This document shows, piece after piece, positions 57,489 to 64,000 of a DNA stretch of 64,000 bases. A model generated the notes under the pieces. That model was not told where the DNA came from. It saw nothing but the letters and a program-made list of their open reading frames with translations, and ran no database searches. The translations under genes were made by a program, and so were the position numbers. Each line of letters starts with the position of its first letter. Position 1 is the first letter of the stretch. Location: assembly GCF_018141165.1 (NCBI RefSeq), contig NZ_CP058558.1, positions 371,828 to 435,827 on the forward strand, written 5' to 3'. This stretch comes from Alkaliphilus sp. B6464. GTDB taxonomy: Bacteria > Bacillota > Clostridia > Peptostreptococcales > Natronincolaceae.

Positions 57489-58616
57489 ATGATAAATTTA
57501 GATAACATATATGGAAATAAAAATATAACTAAAGGTGAAATATTAGAAGGATTAGACGTATTAGAGGCCAGATTTGGAGAGCGAAAAGTTAGAGAAATTA
57601 TTACTAAACTAGGTGAAGAACTGGTTCTAAAAAATTTAACAGAAAGACTAGGAAAGGATCTTACTTCTTTTATGGCATTCCCAGACAGAGGGGAAGGGGG
57701 TAGCAGTTCATGGGGTGGCAATTTATCTCCTAAAGTTGTTGAGGCCTTAGTTAGATACTGTCTTGACTGGAAACAATACTATCGTCAGCCAACCAATCAC
57801 TTTAAAGTAATAGATCCTATGGGTGGCTCTGGAACTACAAAGTATGTGTGCGATAGTATGGGTATCAAATGTTCTACATATGATTTAAATCCAAATTACA
57901 AACATGGAAAAGCAGGTTGGAACGCTTTAAAAGATGACTTAAATGAGTCAGCAGATTTGATCATATACCATCCGCCATATCATGATATGCTTTTGTATTC
58001 AGGAAATATATGGGGTAAAGGAACCCAAACACATTCTGATGATTTATCAAGATGCAACTCCTATGAAGAATTTATTGAAAAATTAGATTTTACAATTAGG
58101 AAATTCCATATGGGATTAAGAAAGGATGGCCGACTTGCTGTTTTAGTGGGAGACTATCGAAAAGATGACAAATTTTATTCTATTCAGAGTGATATGATGA
58201 AAATGGGAAAACTAGAAGCATTTATAGTTAAAGGACAGTATAACTGCAATTCTGATAATAGATCATATAAAAAACCATTTATTCCTATTGTTACTGAATA
58301 TTTAGTAGTTATGAAAAAAGATAGCCCATTTTTAATTCAAATCAATTATACTAAGAATACTCTAATAGATTTTAAGAAAAGAGATGATATTACTTTAACA
58401 TGGCAAAAACTTGTTAGGGACACTTTTGAAGAATTGGGAGGTAAAGCAACACTTAAAGATATTTATGATGCACTAAGAGATCATCCAAAGGCTAAAAAGA
58501 ACTCTAACTACGAGGCTAGAATTAGAGCAACTATCTATGAAAATAAAGATGATTTTGAATATGTTGATAAAGTAGATAAAACTGCTAAATATAAATTAAC
58601 TTATATTGCTGCTTAA
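57489..58616 (+). CDS. DNA methyltransferase with winged-helix-like tail
   Basis: A 375-residue enzyme. Motif I for SAM binding is VIDPMGGSGTTKYVCDSMGI, and the catalytic motif IV reads LIIYHPPYHDMLLYSG, with His in place of the usual Asp of DPPY. The first 80 residues are helical, including AFPDRGEGGSSSWGGNLSPK. The C-terminal 70 residues (EELGGKATLKDIYDALRDHP, NYEARIRATIYENKDDFEYV) resemble a winged helix as in HARE-HTH proteins. It would methylate amino groups of bases. No restriction enzyme gene is adjacent, so it is solitary, as in many phages. HPPY in this class is a notable variant. Confidence 0.82.
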   Translation: MINLDNIYGNKNITKGEILEGLDVLEARFGERKVREIITKLGEELVLKNLTERLGKDLTSFMAFPDRGEGGSSSWGGNLSPKVVEALVRYCLDWKQYYRQPTNHFKVIDPMGGSGTTKYVCDSMGIKCSTYDLNPNYKHGKAGWNALKDDLNESADLIIYHPPYHDMLLYSGNIWGKGTQTHSDDLSRCNSYEEFIEKLDFTIRKFHMGLRKDGRLAVLVGDYRKDDKFYSIQSDMMKMGKLEAFIVKGQYNCNSDNRSYKKPFIPIVTEYLVVMKKDSPFLIQINYTKNTLIDFKKRDDITLTWQKLVRDTFEELGGKATLKDIYDALRDHPKAKKNSNYEARIRATIYENKDDFEYVDKVDKTAKYKLTYIAA

Positions 58617-58648
58617 TAGAAGTTAGGGAAACTCCCTAACTTCTTTAT
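58617..58648 (+). terminator. rho-independent terminator
   Basis: AGAAGTTAGGGA pairs with TCCCTAACTTCT, then T. Confidence 0.8.
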
Positions 58649-58666
58649 TTTAAACTAATAAAATAC

Positions 58667-58695
58667 TTGATTCCTAGAAATGCGTTTACTATAAT
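58667..58695 (+). promoter_or_regulatory. sigma-A-like promoter before the RDD gene
   Basis: TTGATT and TATAAT separated by 17 bases, 32 bases before the start codon. Confidence 0.6.
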
Positions 58696-58726
58696 GATTA
58701 AAATTTGAATAAAGGAAGTGATGATT

Positions 58727-59152
58727 ATGATATCAAGTGCTGGAAAAAGAATAACTGCTCATTTTTTAGATAGTATGATATTAGGGGTTATTTCATTTAT
58801 GCTTTTATTTTTATTTTTAATTCCACTAGGTATTGTTTCACTTTTAAATATAAAAGAATTAATATTAGAAATGACATTTTTGTATTCAATGTTTATTGCA
58901 GTAGTAATGATAGGAATTCAAATTCACTTTTGGTCTAAAAGTACATCTATTGGAAAAAAGATATTAGGTATGATTATTGTTGATAAGAAAACAGGTAATC
59001 CTATTGGTCTTGGAAGAATGTTAATAAGAGAAATTATAGGAAAATATATATCTGGATTCTTTCTATCTTTAGGTTTTATTTGGATACTTTTTGATGACGA
59101 AAAACAGGGGTGGCATGATAAGATTGTAAGCACTGTAGTTATTGATAAATAA
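58727..59152 (+). CDS. RDD family membrane protein
   Basis: A 141-residue integral membrane protein: SAGKRITAHFLDSMILGVIS matches the family's Arg-Asp-Asp region (here A-x-L-D), three hydrophobic helices follow, and SIGKKILGMIIVDKKTGNPI and KQGWHDKIVSTVVIDK complete the signature. RDD proteins are poorly characterised; some act as Na+/H+ antiporters. The ATG at 58727 follows AAAGGAAGTGATG. It is monocistronic. Confidence 0.82.
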   Translation: MISSAGKRITAHFLDSMILGVISFMLLFLFLIPLGIVSLLNIKELILEMTFLYSMFIAVVMIGIQIHFWSKSTSIGKKILGMIIVDKKTGNPIGLGRMLIREIIGKYISGFFLSLGFIWILFDDEKQGWHDKIVSTVVIDK

Positions 59153-59163
59153 TTGAAATTAGC

Positions 59164-59192
59164 CTGTCCTATAATTAGGACAGGTTTTTTAT
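59164..59192 (+). terminator. rho-independent terminator
   Basis: CCTGTCCT pairs with AGGACAGG, followed by six T. Confidence 0.85.
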
Positions 59193-59202
59193 TAGTTATT
59201 TT

Positions 59203-59230
59203 TTGACTTTGCAAAAATAATAAGTAGAAT
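59203..59230 (+). promoter_or_regulatory. sigma-A-like promoter before the NERD gene
   Basis: TTGACT and TAGAAT separated by 16 bases, 45 bases before the start codon. Confidence 0.5.
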
Positions 59231-59274
59231 ACTATAAATTATCTAAATTTATAATATTAAAAGGGGGTAAAAAC

Positions 59275-59847
59275 ATGCCTGATATTTTTTATGTGCTAAT
59301 GATTTGTTGCATATCTGTGCTTATGAGTAGTTCTGTCATAAAACGTAAGAATAATTTTGATAAATTAAAGTTAGAAGAAAAAATAGACAGATATCTGCCT
59401 TTAAAGAAATATAGAGTTCTCAAGCAAATACATTTAGAAAATGATGATGATTATTTTATTATGGATTATATAATTCTGTCAACATACGGAATCTTTATTT
59501 TAAATGTCAAAAAGTATGGAGGAACACTAGATGGATTTGAAAATGAAAAAAATTGGCTGAAGATATCAAACAGAAATAAACAAAACATATCGAACCCTAT
59601 TTATGAAAATCACTTAACAGAAAAAAGAATAAGAAAAATTCTCGGTTCATATAATAAACTTCCGGTTCACTCTATTGTTATATTTACGAATGATGAAGTA
59701 GATTTTTCGCATATTGAAACAAACAAAGATTTGATATATGAAAAAGATTTAACTAATGTTATAGAAAAATACAAAAAAGATCAATATTTAAAAGAGGAAG
59801 AATTAAGTTTATTATATGAAAAATTAAATGAAATCAAAAAGTTATAG
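59275..59847 (+). CDS. membrane-anchored NERD-domain protein
   Basis: A 190-residue protein with one N-terminal membrane segment (IFYVLMICCISVLMSSSVI). The NERD core follows: LKQIHLENDDDYFIMDYIIL, STYGIFILNVKKYGGTLDGF, KNWLKI and NPIYENHLTEKRIRKILGSY. NERD is a nuclease-related fold, with Asp and the Lys of VKKYGG at the predicted active site (the usual E-x-K reads N-V-K here, so one acidic residue is changed). Role unknown; often on plasmids and phages. A second NERD protein lies at the right end of the window. Confidence 0.8.
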   Translation: MPDIFYVLMICCISVLMSSSVIKRKNNFDKLKLEEKIDRYLPLKKYRVLKQIHLENDDDYFIMDYIILSTYGIFILNVKKYGGTLDGFENEKNWLKISNRNKQNISNPIYENHLTEKRIRKILGSYNKLPVHSIVIFTNDEVDFSHIETNKDLIYEKDLTNVIEKYKKDQYLKEEELSLLYEKLNEIKKL

Positions 59848-59979
59848 AGAGTATAGACGACCATAATAATTTCAAGTAATTTTAAAACAGATGGATAGTA
59901 AAGTAAAATGTTATGACATTTATTATAAAAATAATATAAAAAAAGATAATGACTCTAAAAATAAATATTAATAAAAAAT

Positions 59980-60010
59980 GAAAATCACACATAACGTGTG
60001 ATTTTTTATT
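59980..60010 (+). terminator. bidirectional terminator
   Basis: AAAATCACAC pairs with GTGTGATTTT, then T; the next gene is convergent. Confidence 0.8.
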
Positions 60011-60017
60011 TTATTAA

Positions 60018-60917
60018 TTATTTAATTTCTTCTGCTTCAAGGATAACTCCTGTAAATTTATGACCTGAAATTTTATATTTTGAATTAGACTTAATACCAA
60101 GACCTTTATGAGCAATCATAATTTTCTCTTTATTCTTTATCTTGTAGGTAATGGTTTTAATTTCACTGTTTTCCTTATAATTATTGACACTGATCACTTC
60201 TACTTTTTCATTAAAATTATATCCTGTAGTATTTACATATTGTTGTCCCAATACTCCTAAATAAAGCAATCCAGAAAAAGAAAATATAATCATATATGTT
60301 GCATATCTTTTAACGTATCCTTTTAGAAGTAGCACCACATGACCTAAAAACAGCAACCCACTAAAACCAATGATTTGAAGCATTAAGTGTAGATATACTG
60401 ATTTAGGACTACTATCTATACTTGGGATTGTATTTTTTAATAGATAAATTATCAGTGGAGAAATTAAAAATGCCAAAAATAAAGCAGATGATAATAAATC
60501 TTTCAAAAAATATTTTATGGCAATTTGCTCTACTTCTAACGTGCTTTCATTAATAGATATTTCTTTTAAGTATTCTTTCAAAATACCAATAGCCTCTTTT
60601 TTGTATTTAGTATCAACATTAATATTTTTAATACTGTTGATTCTATTTTTTATCCGATCTGTAATTAATTCACCATCGTTTAATTCCACTTCACTTAAAT
60701 TATAGAAAAGATTATTTTCTAATTCATCTTCGCTATACAAAAAACTAAGTGAATAAGAGCATTGGAGTGCATAGTATTCCTGAACAATATTTTTTATCTC
60801 ATTATAATCAAATTTTTCATTTTTTTTCTTCTCAATTTTGCTTATAAATAGTAGCGAATCTATTATTCCATCTTGTTTTTTGGATATTGCGACTTTTAAA
60901 TTTTTGTTTATATCCAT
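60018..60917 (-). CDS. 299-residue membrane protein of unknown function
   Basis: ATG at 60917 follows AAGGAGGTGAACACC. The first 140 residues are soluble and charged. Three membrane helices follow (LLSSALFLAFLISPLIIYLL, LMLQIIGFSGLLFLGHVVLL, YMIIFSFSGLLYLGVLGQ) and a beta-rich C-terminal domain of about 80 residues (VEVISVNNYKENSEIKTITY, HKFTGVILEAEEI). The layout suggests a cytoplasmic sensor and an exposed domain. No family known. It is expressed from one half of the divergent promoter palindrome. Confidence 0.62.
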   Translation of the reverse strand: MDINKNLKVAISKKQDGIIDSLLFISKIEKKKNEKFDYNEIKNIVQEYYALQCSYSLSFLYSEDELENNLFYNLSEVELNDGELITDRIKNRINSIKNINVDTKYKKEAIGILKEYLKEISINESTLEVEQIAIKYFLKDLLSSALFLAFLISPLIIYLLKNTIPSIDSSPKSVYLHLMLQIIGFSGLLFLGHVVLLLKGYVKRYATYMIIFSFSGLLYLGVLGQQYVNTTGYNFNEKVEVISVNNYKENSEIKTITYKIKNKEKIMIAHKGLGIKSNSKYKISGHKFTGVILEAEEIK

Positions 60918-60948
60918 GGTGTTCACCTCCTTGATTATGCTGTCTACT

Positions 60949-60982
60949 TAAACATAACACATGAATAGATGTGTTATGTTTA
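60949..60982. promoter_or_regulatory. divergent pair of promoter elements forming a perfect palindrome
   Basis: TAAACATAACACAT, six bases, then ATGTGTTATGTTTA. The arms are exactly complementary over 14 bases. The minus-strand copy points at the membrane protein gene ending at 60018, and the plus-strand copy at the small gene at 61134. Confidence 0.7.
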
Positions 60983-61133
60983 GGGTGAAAATTTTAATTA
61001 TCGCCAGTAATATAAAATTCAATATATGTAGAAATCAAGCCAAAAAAGTTATGTAATCAAATATTTATAAAAGTTATTAACGAAATAGTACAGAAGGTAT
61101 TAAAGATTCTATTAATGTAAAGAGGGTGATTCT

Positions 61134-61217
61134 ATGAATCAGTTTATTATTAATTCTGTTGCTAGAACTGAATTAAGGAGAAATAAAGAAGGACATATAC
61201 TTTATTATGAAAAATAA
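61134..61217 (+). CDS. 27-residue peptide gene
   Basis: ATG follows AAGAGGGTGATTCT and gives NQFIINSVARTELRRNKEGH then ILYYEK. Basic peptide. Plausible because of its ribosome binding site and position, but its size limits confidence. Confidence 0.4.
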   Translation: MNQFIINSVARTELRRNKEGHILYYEK

Positions 61218-61229
61218 GAGGAGGTTTTA

Positions 61230-61285
61230 ATGGTAAAAATCATATAGGACAAGATATTTTAAGGAAAGTCAGTTGCAAAGTTTAA
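61230..61285 (+). pseudogene. remnant with an early stop after a strong start
   Basis: GAGGAGGTTTTA precedes ATG 61230, whose frame stops after five codons. An overlapping frame from 61232 reads GKNHIGQDILRKVSCKV to a stop at 61285, as though one base were missing after the ATG. Confidence 0.35.
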
Positions 61286-61292
61286 AGAAATG

Positions 61293-61324
61293 ATAAAAAC
61301 AGAGGTTATCCCCTGTTTTTATGC
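61293..61324 (-). terminator. bidirectional hairpin with A/T flanks
   Basis: ATAAAAACAGAGG pairs imperfectly with CCCTGTTTTTAT. Confidence 0.55.
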
Positions 61325-61327
61325 ACT

Positions 61328-61552
61328 TTATATTTCGTATTCACTCATATCATCTCTGACTTGAGGGCTAAGAAGTTCCATAGCATCACTGATTCTTGTT
61401 AAGCAGTCTATTCTAACTTCAATTAATTCTTCATTAGATAATGTTTCAAAATTCTGCTGCAATTGTTCAAGTTGCAACCATGCTTTTTCAACATTAGTTA
61501 ATTCATTACCTTGTTCTGGCATAGAGTTATTTATAACATCATTCATAGTCAT
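61328..61552 (-). CDS. 74-residue acidic helical protein
   Basis: Starts behind GAGGGAGATAT. Helical and acidic (NELTNVEKAWLQLEQLQQNF, ETLSNEELIEVRIDCLTRIS) and ends DDMSEYEI. Likely a small coiled-coil protein. It lies 15 bases downstream of the metallophosphatase gene and shares its operon. Confidence 0.55.
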   Translation of the reverse strand: MTMNDVINNSMPEQGNELTNVEKAWLQLEQLQQNFETLSNEELIEVRIDCLTRISDAMELLSPQVRDDMSEYEI

Positions 61553-61567
61553 ATATCTCCCTCTTAA

Positions 61568-62266
61568 TTATTCATTTACTGGTATTTGAAAATTAGTAGA
61601 AAGTTTGATTGTATAAGATTTTATTTTAGGCGACAATTCAACAAGTCCTAGATATCCTGTTTTTGCAACTGCTCCGAAATCCACTCCAATCATATTATCT
61701 CTAAGATATACTTCAGGTTTTTTATGGCCGTCCATGAATATTACTGGAACATGGCCAAAAATATACATTTTATTAGAATCTTTTACTTCTTCAGTTCTTT
61801 TATAAAAATCTCTATCCCAAAGGCTATAACCATAGGAATTATCTTCATTTCCTATATCTATTCCTGCATGTGAGAAAACATAATCTCCATAATGATATAT
61901 AGGATGAAGCGATTTAAAAAAGTCGAGATGTTTATCTCTAATGTCAGGACGATCTAGGTAAAAATCTACAAGATTGTTTCTAGTACCGTAAAGTTTTTCT
62001 TCGTATTTATTTCGTTTGTTTTCATCTGTGTGGGTGAAAGCAGAAATATACATTTGCTCTCTATCTCCACGAAGTATAATCGCACCATAATCTCTAAGAC
62101 TCATGATCGTATCAATAACCTCAACTGATTTTGGACCATAATCAATCATATCTCCTAAAATAAATAACTTGTCACTTTCGGGATTATAATTTACCTGTTT
62201 TAATAATGCTAACATTTCGTCTAAGTGTCCATGTATATTTGACATAGTTAATATTCTTTTTTCCAT
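61568..62266 (-). CDS. metallophosphatase of the PrpE/bis-tetraphosphatase type with altered metal ligands
   Basis: A 232-residue PPP-fold protein: ILTMSNIHGHLDEMLALLKQ, LFILGDMIDYGPKSVEVIDT, AIILRGDREQMYI, YVFSHAGIDIG, and MYIFGHVPVIF. The order of motifs is that of PrpE and ApaH. The first motif reads NIHG rather than DIHG, and GNHE reads GDRE, so two expected metal ligands (the Asp and the Asn) are swapped in type. GDxIDxG and GH are intact. Either ligands are exchanged with kept activity, or the enzyme is altered. RBS is GGAGGTTGTTAATC. Cytoplasmic. Confidence 0.8.
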   Translation of the reverse strand: MEKRILTMSNIHGHLDEMLALLKQVNYNPESDKLFILGDMIDYGPKSVEVIDTIMSLRDYGAIILRGDREQMYISAFTHTDENKRNKYEEKLYGTRNNLVDFYLDRPDIRDKHLDFFKSLHPIYHYGDYVFSHAGIDIGNEDNSYGYSLWDRDFYKRTEEVKDSNKMYIFGHVPVIFMDGHKKPEVYLRDNMIGVDFGAVAKTGYLGLVELSPKIKSYTIKLSTNFQIPVNE

Positions 62267-62408
62267 AGATTAACAACCTCCGTATTGTTTTAATTTTTCC
62301 GAAAAATATTTTGTAATAAGTAAAATACCTATATCTCTAAAAATAAATACCTTAAATAACTTGTGTAAGAAGTATAAGTATTTTATTATTTATGATTCAA
62401 GAAAAATC

Positions 62409-62438
62409 TTGAAATAGCATACAAAAGTTCTATATAAA
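62409..62438 (+). promoter_or_regulatory. sigma-A-like promoter before the 62471 gene
   Basis: TTGAAA and TATAAA separated by 18 bases, 32 bases before the GTG start. Confidence 0.5.
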
Positions 62439-62470
62439 GTCTATAACATACATATAAGGAGGAATTTATA

Positions 62471-63109
62471 GTGATTACAGGAATTTTAAATATATTTGTA
62501 TTATGGATATTGCTGCCGTTTATTATTATTTTAGTAGGTGAAAGTGAATCGTCAGTTAAAAAATCTACATTTAATTTTAGTGATGTATTTGACTTTATTA
62601 AGTCTAAATTTGTTATGAGGGCAAAAAGTATCGAAGATAAGATTAATGCTATGCAAGGTGAGATTATAATAGAGGATATCAATGAAGATGAAGTGGTAAA
62701 AGATGAAATAATAAAGGATGAAATAGTAAAAAAAGAAGATATAAAACCTGAAATTGTGATTGGAAAAGATGCAATAGAAAAAAACAAGTCTATTGTCAAG
62801 GAAAAAGTTGAATCTGTAACTGAAGAACCATCTGTATCTAATGAGAATGCTTCTGATGATGAACCTATTATAATTGGTCAAGCAGAATATGAGGATTCAA
62901 ATGTAGGGCTTGAAGATATTCCATGTTATAACCCTGATACTATTGAGGATATGTCAATGGCAGATGAAGTTATTGGGAGTTCTACTGAAAATAGAGAGCC
63001 TTGGCATGAAGTATTAAAATCAAAATCTTCAAATATTGTTTTTGATTCAGAGTTATTCTATCGAAATATTGAGGATAAAAAGTTTGATATAGTTGAAAAA
63101 GCATATTAA
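62471..63109 (+). CDS. membrane-anchored acidic protein, GTG start
   Basis: GTG start behind AAGGAGGAATTTATA. Residues 2-22 are a membrane anchor (ITGILNIFVLWILLPFIIIL), followed by about 190 residues of highly acidic, disordered-looking sequence with an internal repeat (DEVVKDEIIKDEIVKKED) and a short conserved-looking end (EPWHEVLKSKSSNIVFDSEL). A tethered linker protein is likely. No family recognised. Confidence 0.62.
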   Translation: MITGILNIFVLWILLPFIIILVGESESSVKKSTFNFSDVFDFIKSKFVMRAKSIEDKINAMQGEIIIEDINEDEVVKDEIIKDEIVKKEDIKPEIVIGKDAIEKNKSIVKEKVESVTEEPSVSNENASDDEPIIIGQAEYEDSNVGLEDIPCYNPDTIEDMSMADEVIGSSTENREPWHEVLKSKSSNIVFDSELFYRNIEDKKFDIVEKAY

Positions 63110-63111
63110 TA

Positions 63112-63139
63112 AAAACCACCTAGTTTTAGGTGGTTTCTA
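63112..63139 (+). terminator. bidirectional terminator
   Basis: AAACCACCT pairs with AGGTGGTTT between convergent genes. Confidence 0.8.
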
Positions 63140-63518
63140 TAATTTCAGGATTCTGAAGTGTATTCCCAATTATTTCATAAATAAACTCTGTGTTTTCAAT
63201 TATATATCTATTAAGACTTTTACTATAGTGTTTTACACCAAAAAAGTTTCTATATTTAACAATTTCTCCATAAATTCTATTTCCATCAGAATCGCTCGCA
63301 CTAACATAATCTTTTTCATAAACCTTTGTACTTCCACTTATGTCATCAACATCTATACCGATATATCGCATAAAAATTACATCATCAAAAGTGGCCTTTA
63401 TTTTAATGCCTTCGTACTCTTTATATAATTCAACCGACTTGTTAGGAATGTTAATTGAACTGATCCAAAACATTTGTCGTTTTTCCTTATGCCAAACTCT
63501 GTATTCTTTACTATCCAT
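63126..63518 (-). CDS. YopX-family phage protein
   Basis: A 130-residue protein: YRVWHKEKRQMFWISSINIP at the N-terminus, IFMRYIGIDVDDISGSTKVY in the middle, EKDYVSASDSDGNRIYGEIV, and the C-terminal FIYEIIGNTLQNPEII. These are the elements of YopX, named from SPbeta and common in prophages of Bacillota; function unknown. RBS is AAAAGGAGACTT. It supports a phage or prophage origin for this end. Confidence 0.8.
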   Translation of the reverse strand: MDSKEYRVWHKEKRQMFWISSINIPNKSVELYKEYEGIKIKATFDDVIFMRYIGIDVDDISGSTKVYEKDYVSASDSDGNRIYGEIVKYRNFFGVKHYSKSLNRYIIENTEFIYEIIGNTLQNPEIIETT

Positions 63519-63559
63519 ATTTTAAGTCTCCTTTTAAAATAAATTTATTATTTCCTATG

Positions 63560-64000
63560 TTAATTTGATTGGGCTATTCTTATACGTTGTTTCACATATT
63601 TAACATGCTCTTTCTTTGCTTTAACGCCTGTAACCTCATACTTTTTAAGGGCCTCTGATACTTTTACCACATCAATCGTTTGAGGTTTTTTTTCATTTAA
63701 ATGGAACCATAATTTAAGTGCCTTAAATGGAATAACAGGTAGCCTCTCGTCATCTAGTAACAATCTTGATTTTTTTGATGTAAATACAACTAGATTTTCT
63801 AGATTTACATTACGAAATCCCTCTTTATGAAGTAGATATTTGATGGTTTTAACATGAGTATGATTTTGCCATAGAGGATTGTAAATATTATGTGTTTTAA
63901 AACCTAATTTTTGTATCCAATACTTGCTATTACTTGAACCTATGATTTTACCTTTATAATTCTTAGTTTCAATTACAGTTATACCATAAGGGCCAATGAC
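63560..64000 (-). CDS. NERD-domain protein, 5' part beyond the window
   Basis: The frame is open from 64000 to 63560 (147 codons), so the start lies outside. It reads GPYGITVIETKNYKGKIIGS, KYWIQK, IYNPLWQNHTHVKTIKYLLH, then LENLVVFTSKKSRLLLDDER, and a C-terminal helical tail (VTGVKAKKEHVKYVKQRIRI). The ETKNYKG segment holds the E-x-K of the NERD active site, and the NPxxQN segment matches the family. It is related to the protein at 59275 but keeps the acidic residue. Confidence 0.78.
   Translation of the reverse strand, partial: VIGPYGITVIETKNYKGKIIGSSNSKYWIQKLGFKTHNIYNPLWQNHTHVKTIKYLLHKEGFRNVNLENLVVFTSKKSRLLLDDERLPVIPFKALKLWFHLNEKKPQTIDVVKVSEALKKYEVTGVKAKKEHVKYVKQRIRIAQSN

Noticed and set aside
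62386..62881. Minus-strand frames opposite the acidic membrane protein
   Set aside because: Their apparent Ile/Ser/Thr-rich proteins are the complement of acidic repeats and have no ribosome binding sites.
1..64000. CRISPR array
   Set aside because: No run of direct repeats of 20-40 bases with regular unique spacers was seen. The inter-gene repeats are irregular and separated by genes.
1..64000. tRNA or rRNA genes
   Set aside because: No cloverleaf with TTC-type T-loop and CCA end and no conserved rRNA segment was noticed; hairpins seen are terminators. A covariance search would be more decisive.
1..64000. Alternative genetic code with TGA as Trp
   Set aside because: Several intact genes end in TGA (for example at 1716 and 35598), and Trp is encoded by TGG throughout.

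Overview
The window is very AT-rich, densely coding DNA from a low-GC Gram-positive lineage, most likely a clostridial endospore former or a large element that lives in one. This rests on strong AGGAGG-type ribosome binding sites, frequent TTG and GTG starts, and family content: YyaC spore protein, RemA, DUF4127, DUF2227, a DegS-like kinase, a family II pyrophosphatase-like protein and a lipoprotein. I see no rRNA, tRNA, ribosomal protein, central metabolism, IS element, integrase, CRISPR array, capsid, tail or terminase gene. Instead there are many single copies of nucleic-acid and nucleotide genes typical of large phages or megaplasmids: RuvC-like resolvase, dTMP kinase, dGTPase, UvrD helicase, RecX, RNase H, ClpX, 5'-3' exonuclease, DEDDh exonuclease, a DNA methyltransferase, a nucleoside deoxyribosyltransferase-like protein, DUF551 and YopX proteins. 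I favour a jumbo-phage or phage-plasmid accessory region, but a chromosomal island is not excluded.

Layout. 0-10.6 kb: degenerate HD-GYP protein, two tandem RemA-like regulators, a RuvC-HicB fusion, a prepilin-like lectin protein, ATP-grasp, thymidylate kinase, CheX-like protein, and an HflK/HflC (SPFH) pair. 10.7-24 kb: dGTPase, two very large proteins of unknown function in one operon, DUF4127, a probable small RNA, UvrD helicase, RecX, DUF2227 membrane protein, a dead PQQ-propeller gene and an orphan sensor kinase. 24-36 kb: small zinc proteins, SLOG protein, a paralogous pair of exported proteins, a second prepilin-like protein, HPF, a C-terminal processing protease and RNase H. 36.5-39.3 kb and 47.9-55.5 kb: arrays of tiny plus-strand genes separated by a recurring spacer sequence, several of them frameshifted just after the start codon. 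39.5-47.7 kb: ClpX, exonuclease, pyrophosphatase-like DHH protein, lipoprotein and FliL-like protein. 52-64 kb: DEDDh exonuclease, YyaC, methyltransferase, RDD, NERD proteins, metallophosphatase and YopX.

Two promoter types recur. One looks like ordinary sigma-A (TTGAAT/TTGATT plus TATAAT). The other is a 14-base element, TGTGTTATGTTAAA, with no visible -35 box, placed about 25-50 bases before start codons on either strand. At 60.95 kb two copies form a perfect divergent palindrome. A third signal, TTAATGGGTAAGCAA, occurs as small clusters at 46.5-46.7 kb and, inverted, at 56.1-56.4 kb, in the two gene-poor regions that bracket the small-gene array.

The best candidates for something undescribed are the second promoter class, the inverted TAATGGGTAAGC clusters, the spacer-separated cassette array with its start-proximal frameshifts, the 11.8-16.4 kb two-gene unit, and the RuvC-HicB fusion.
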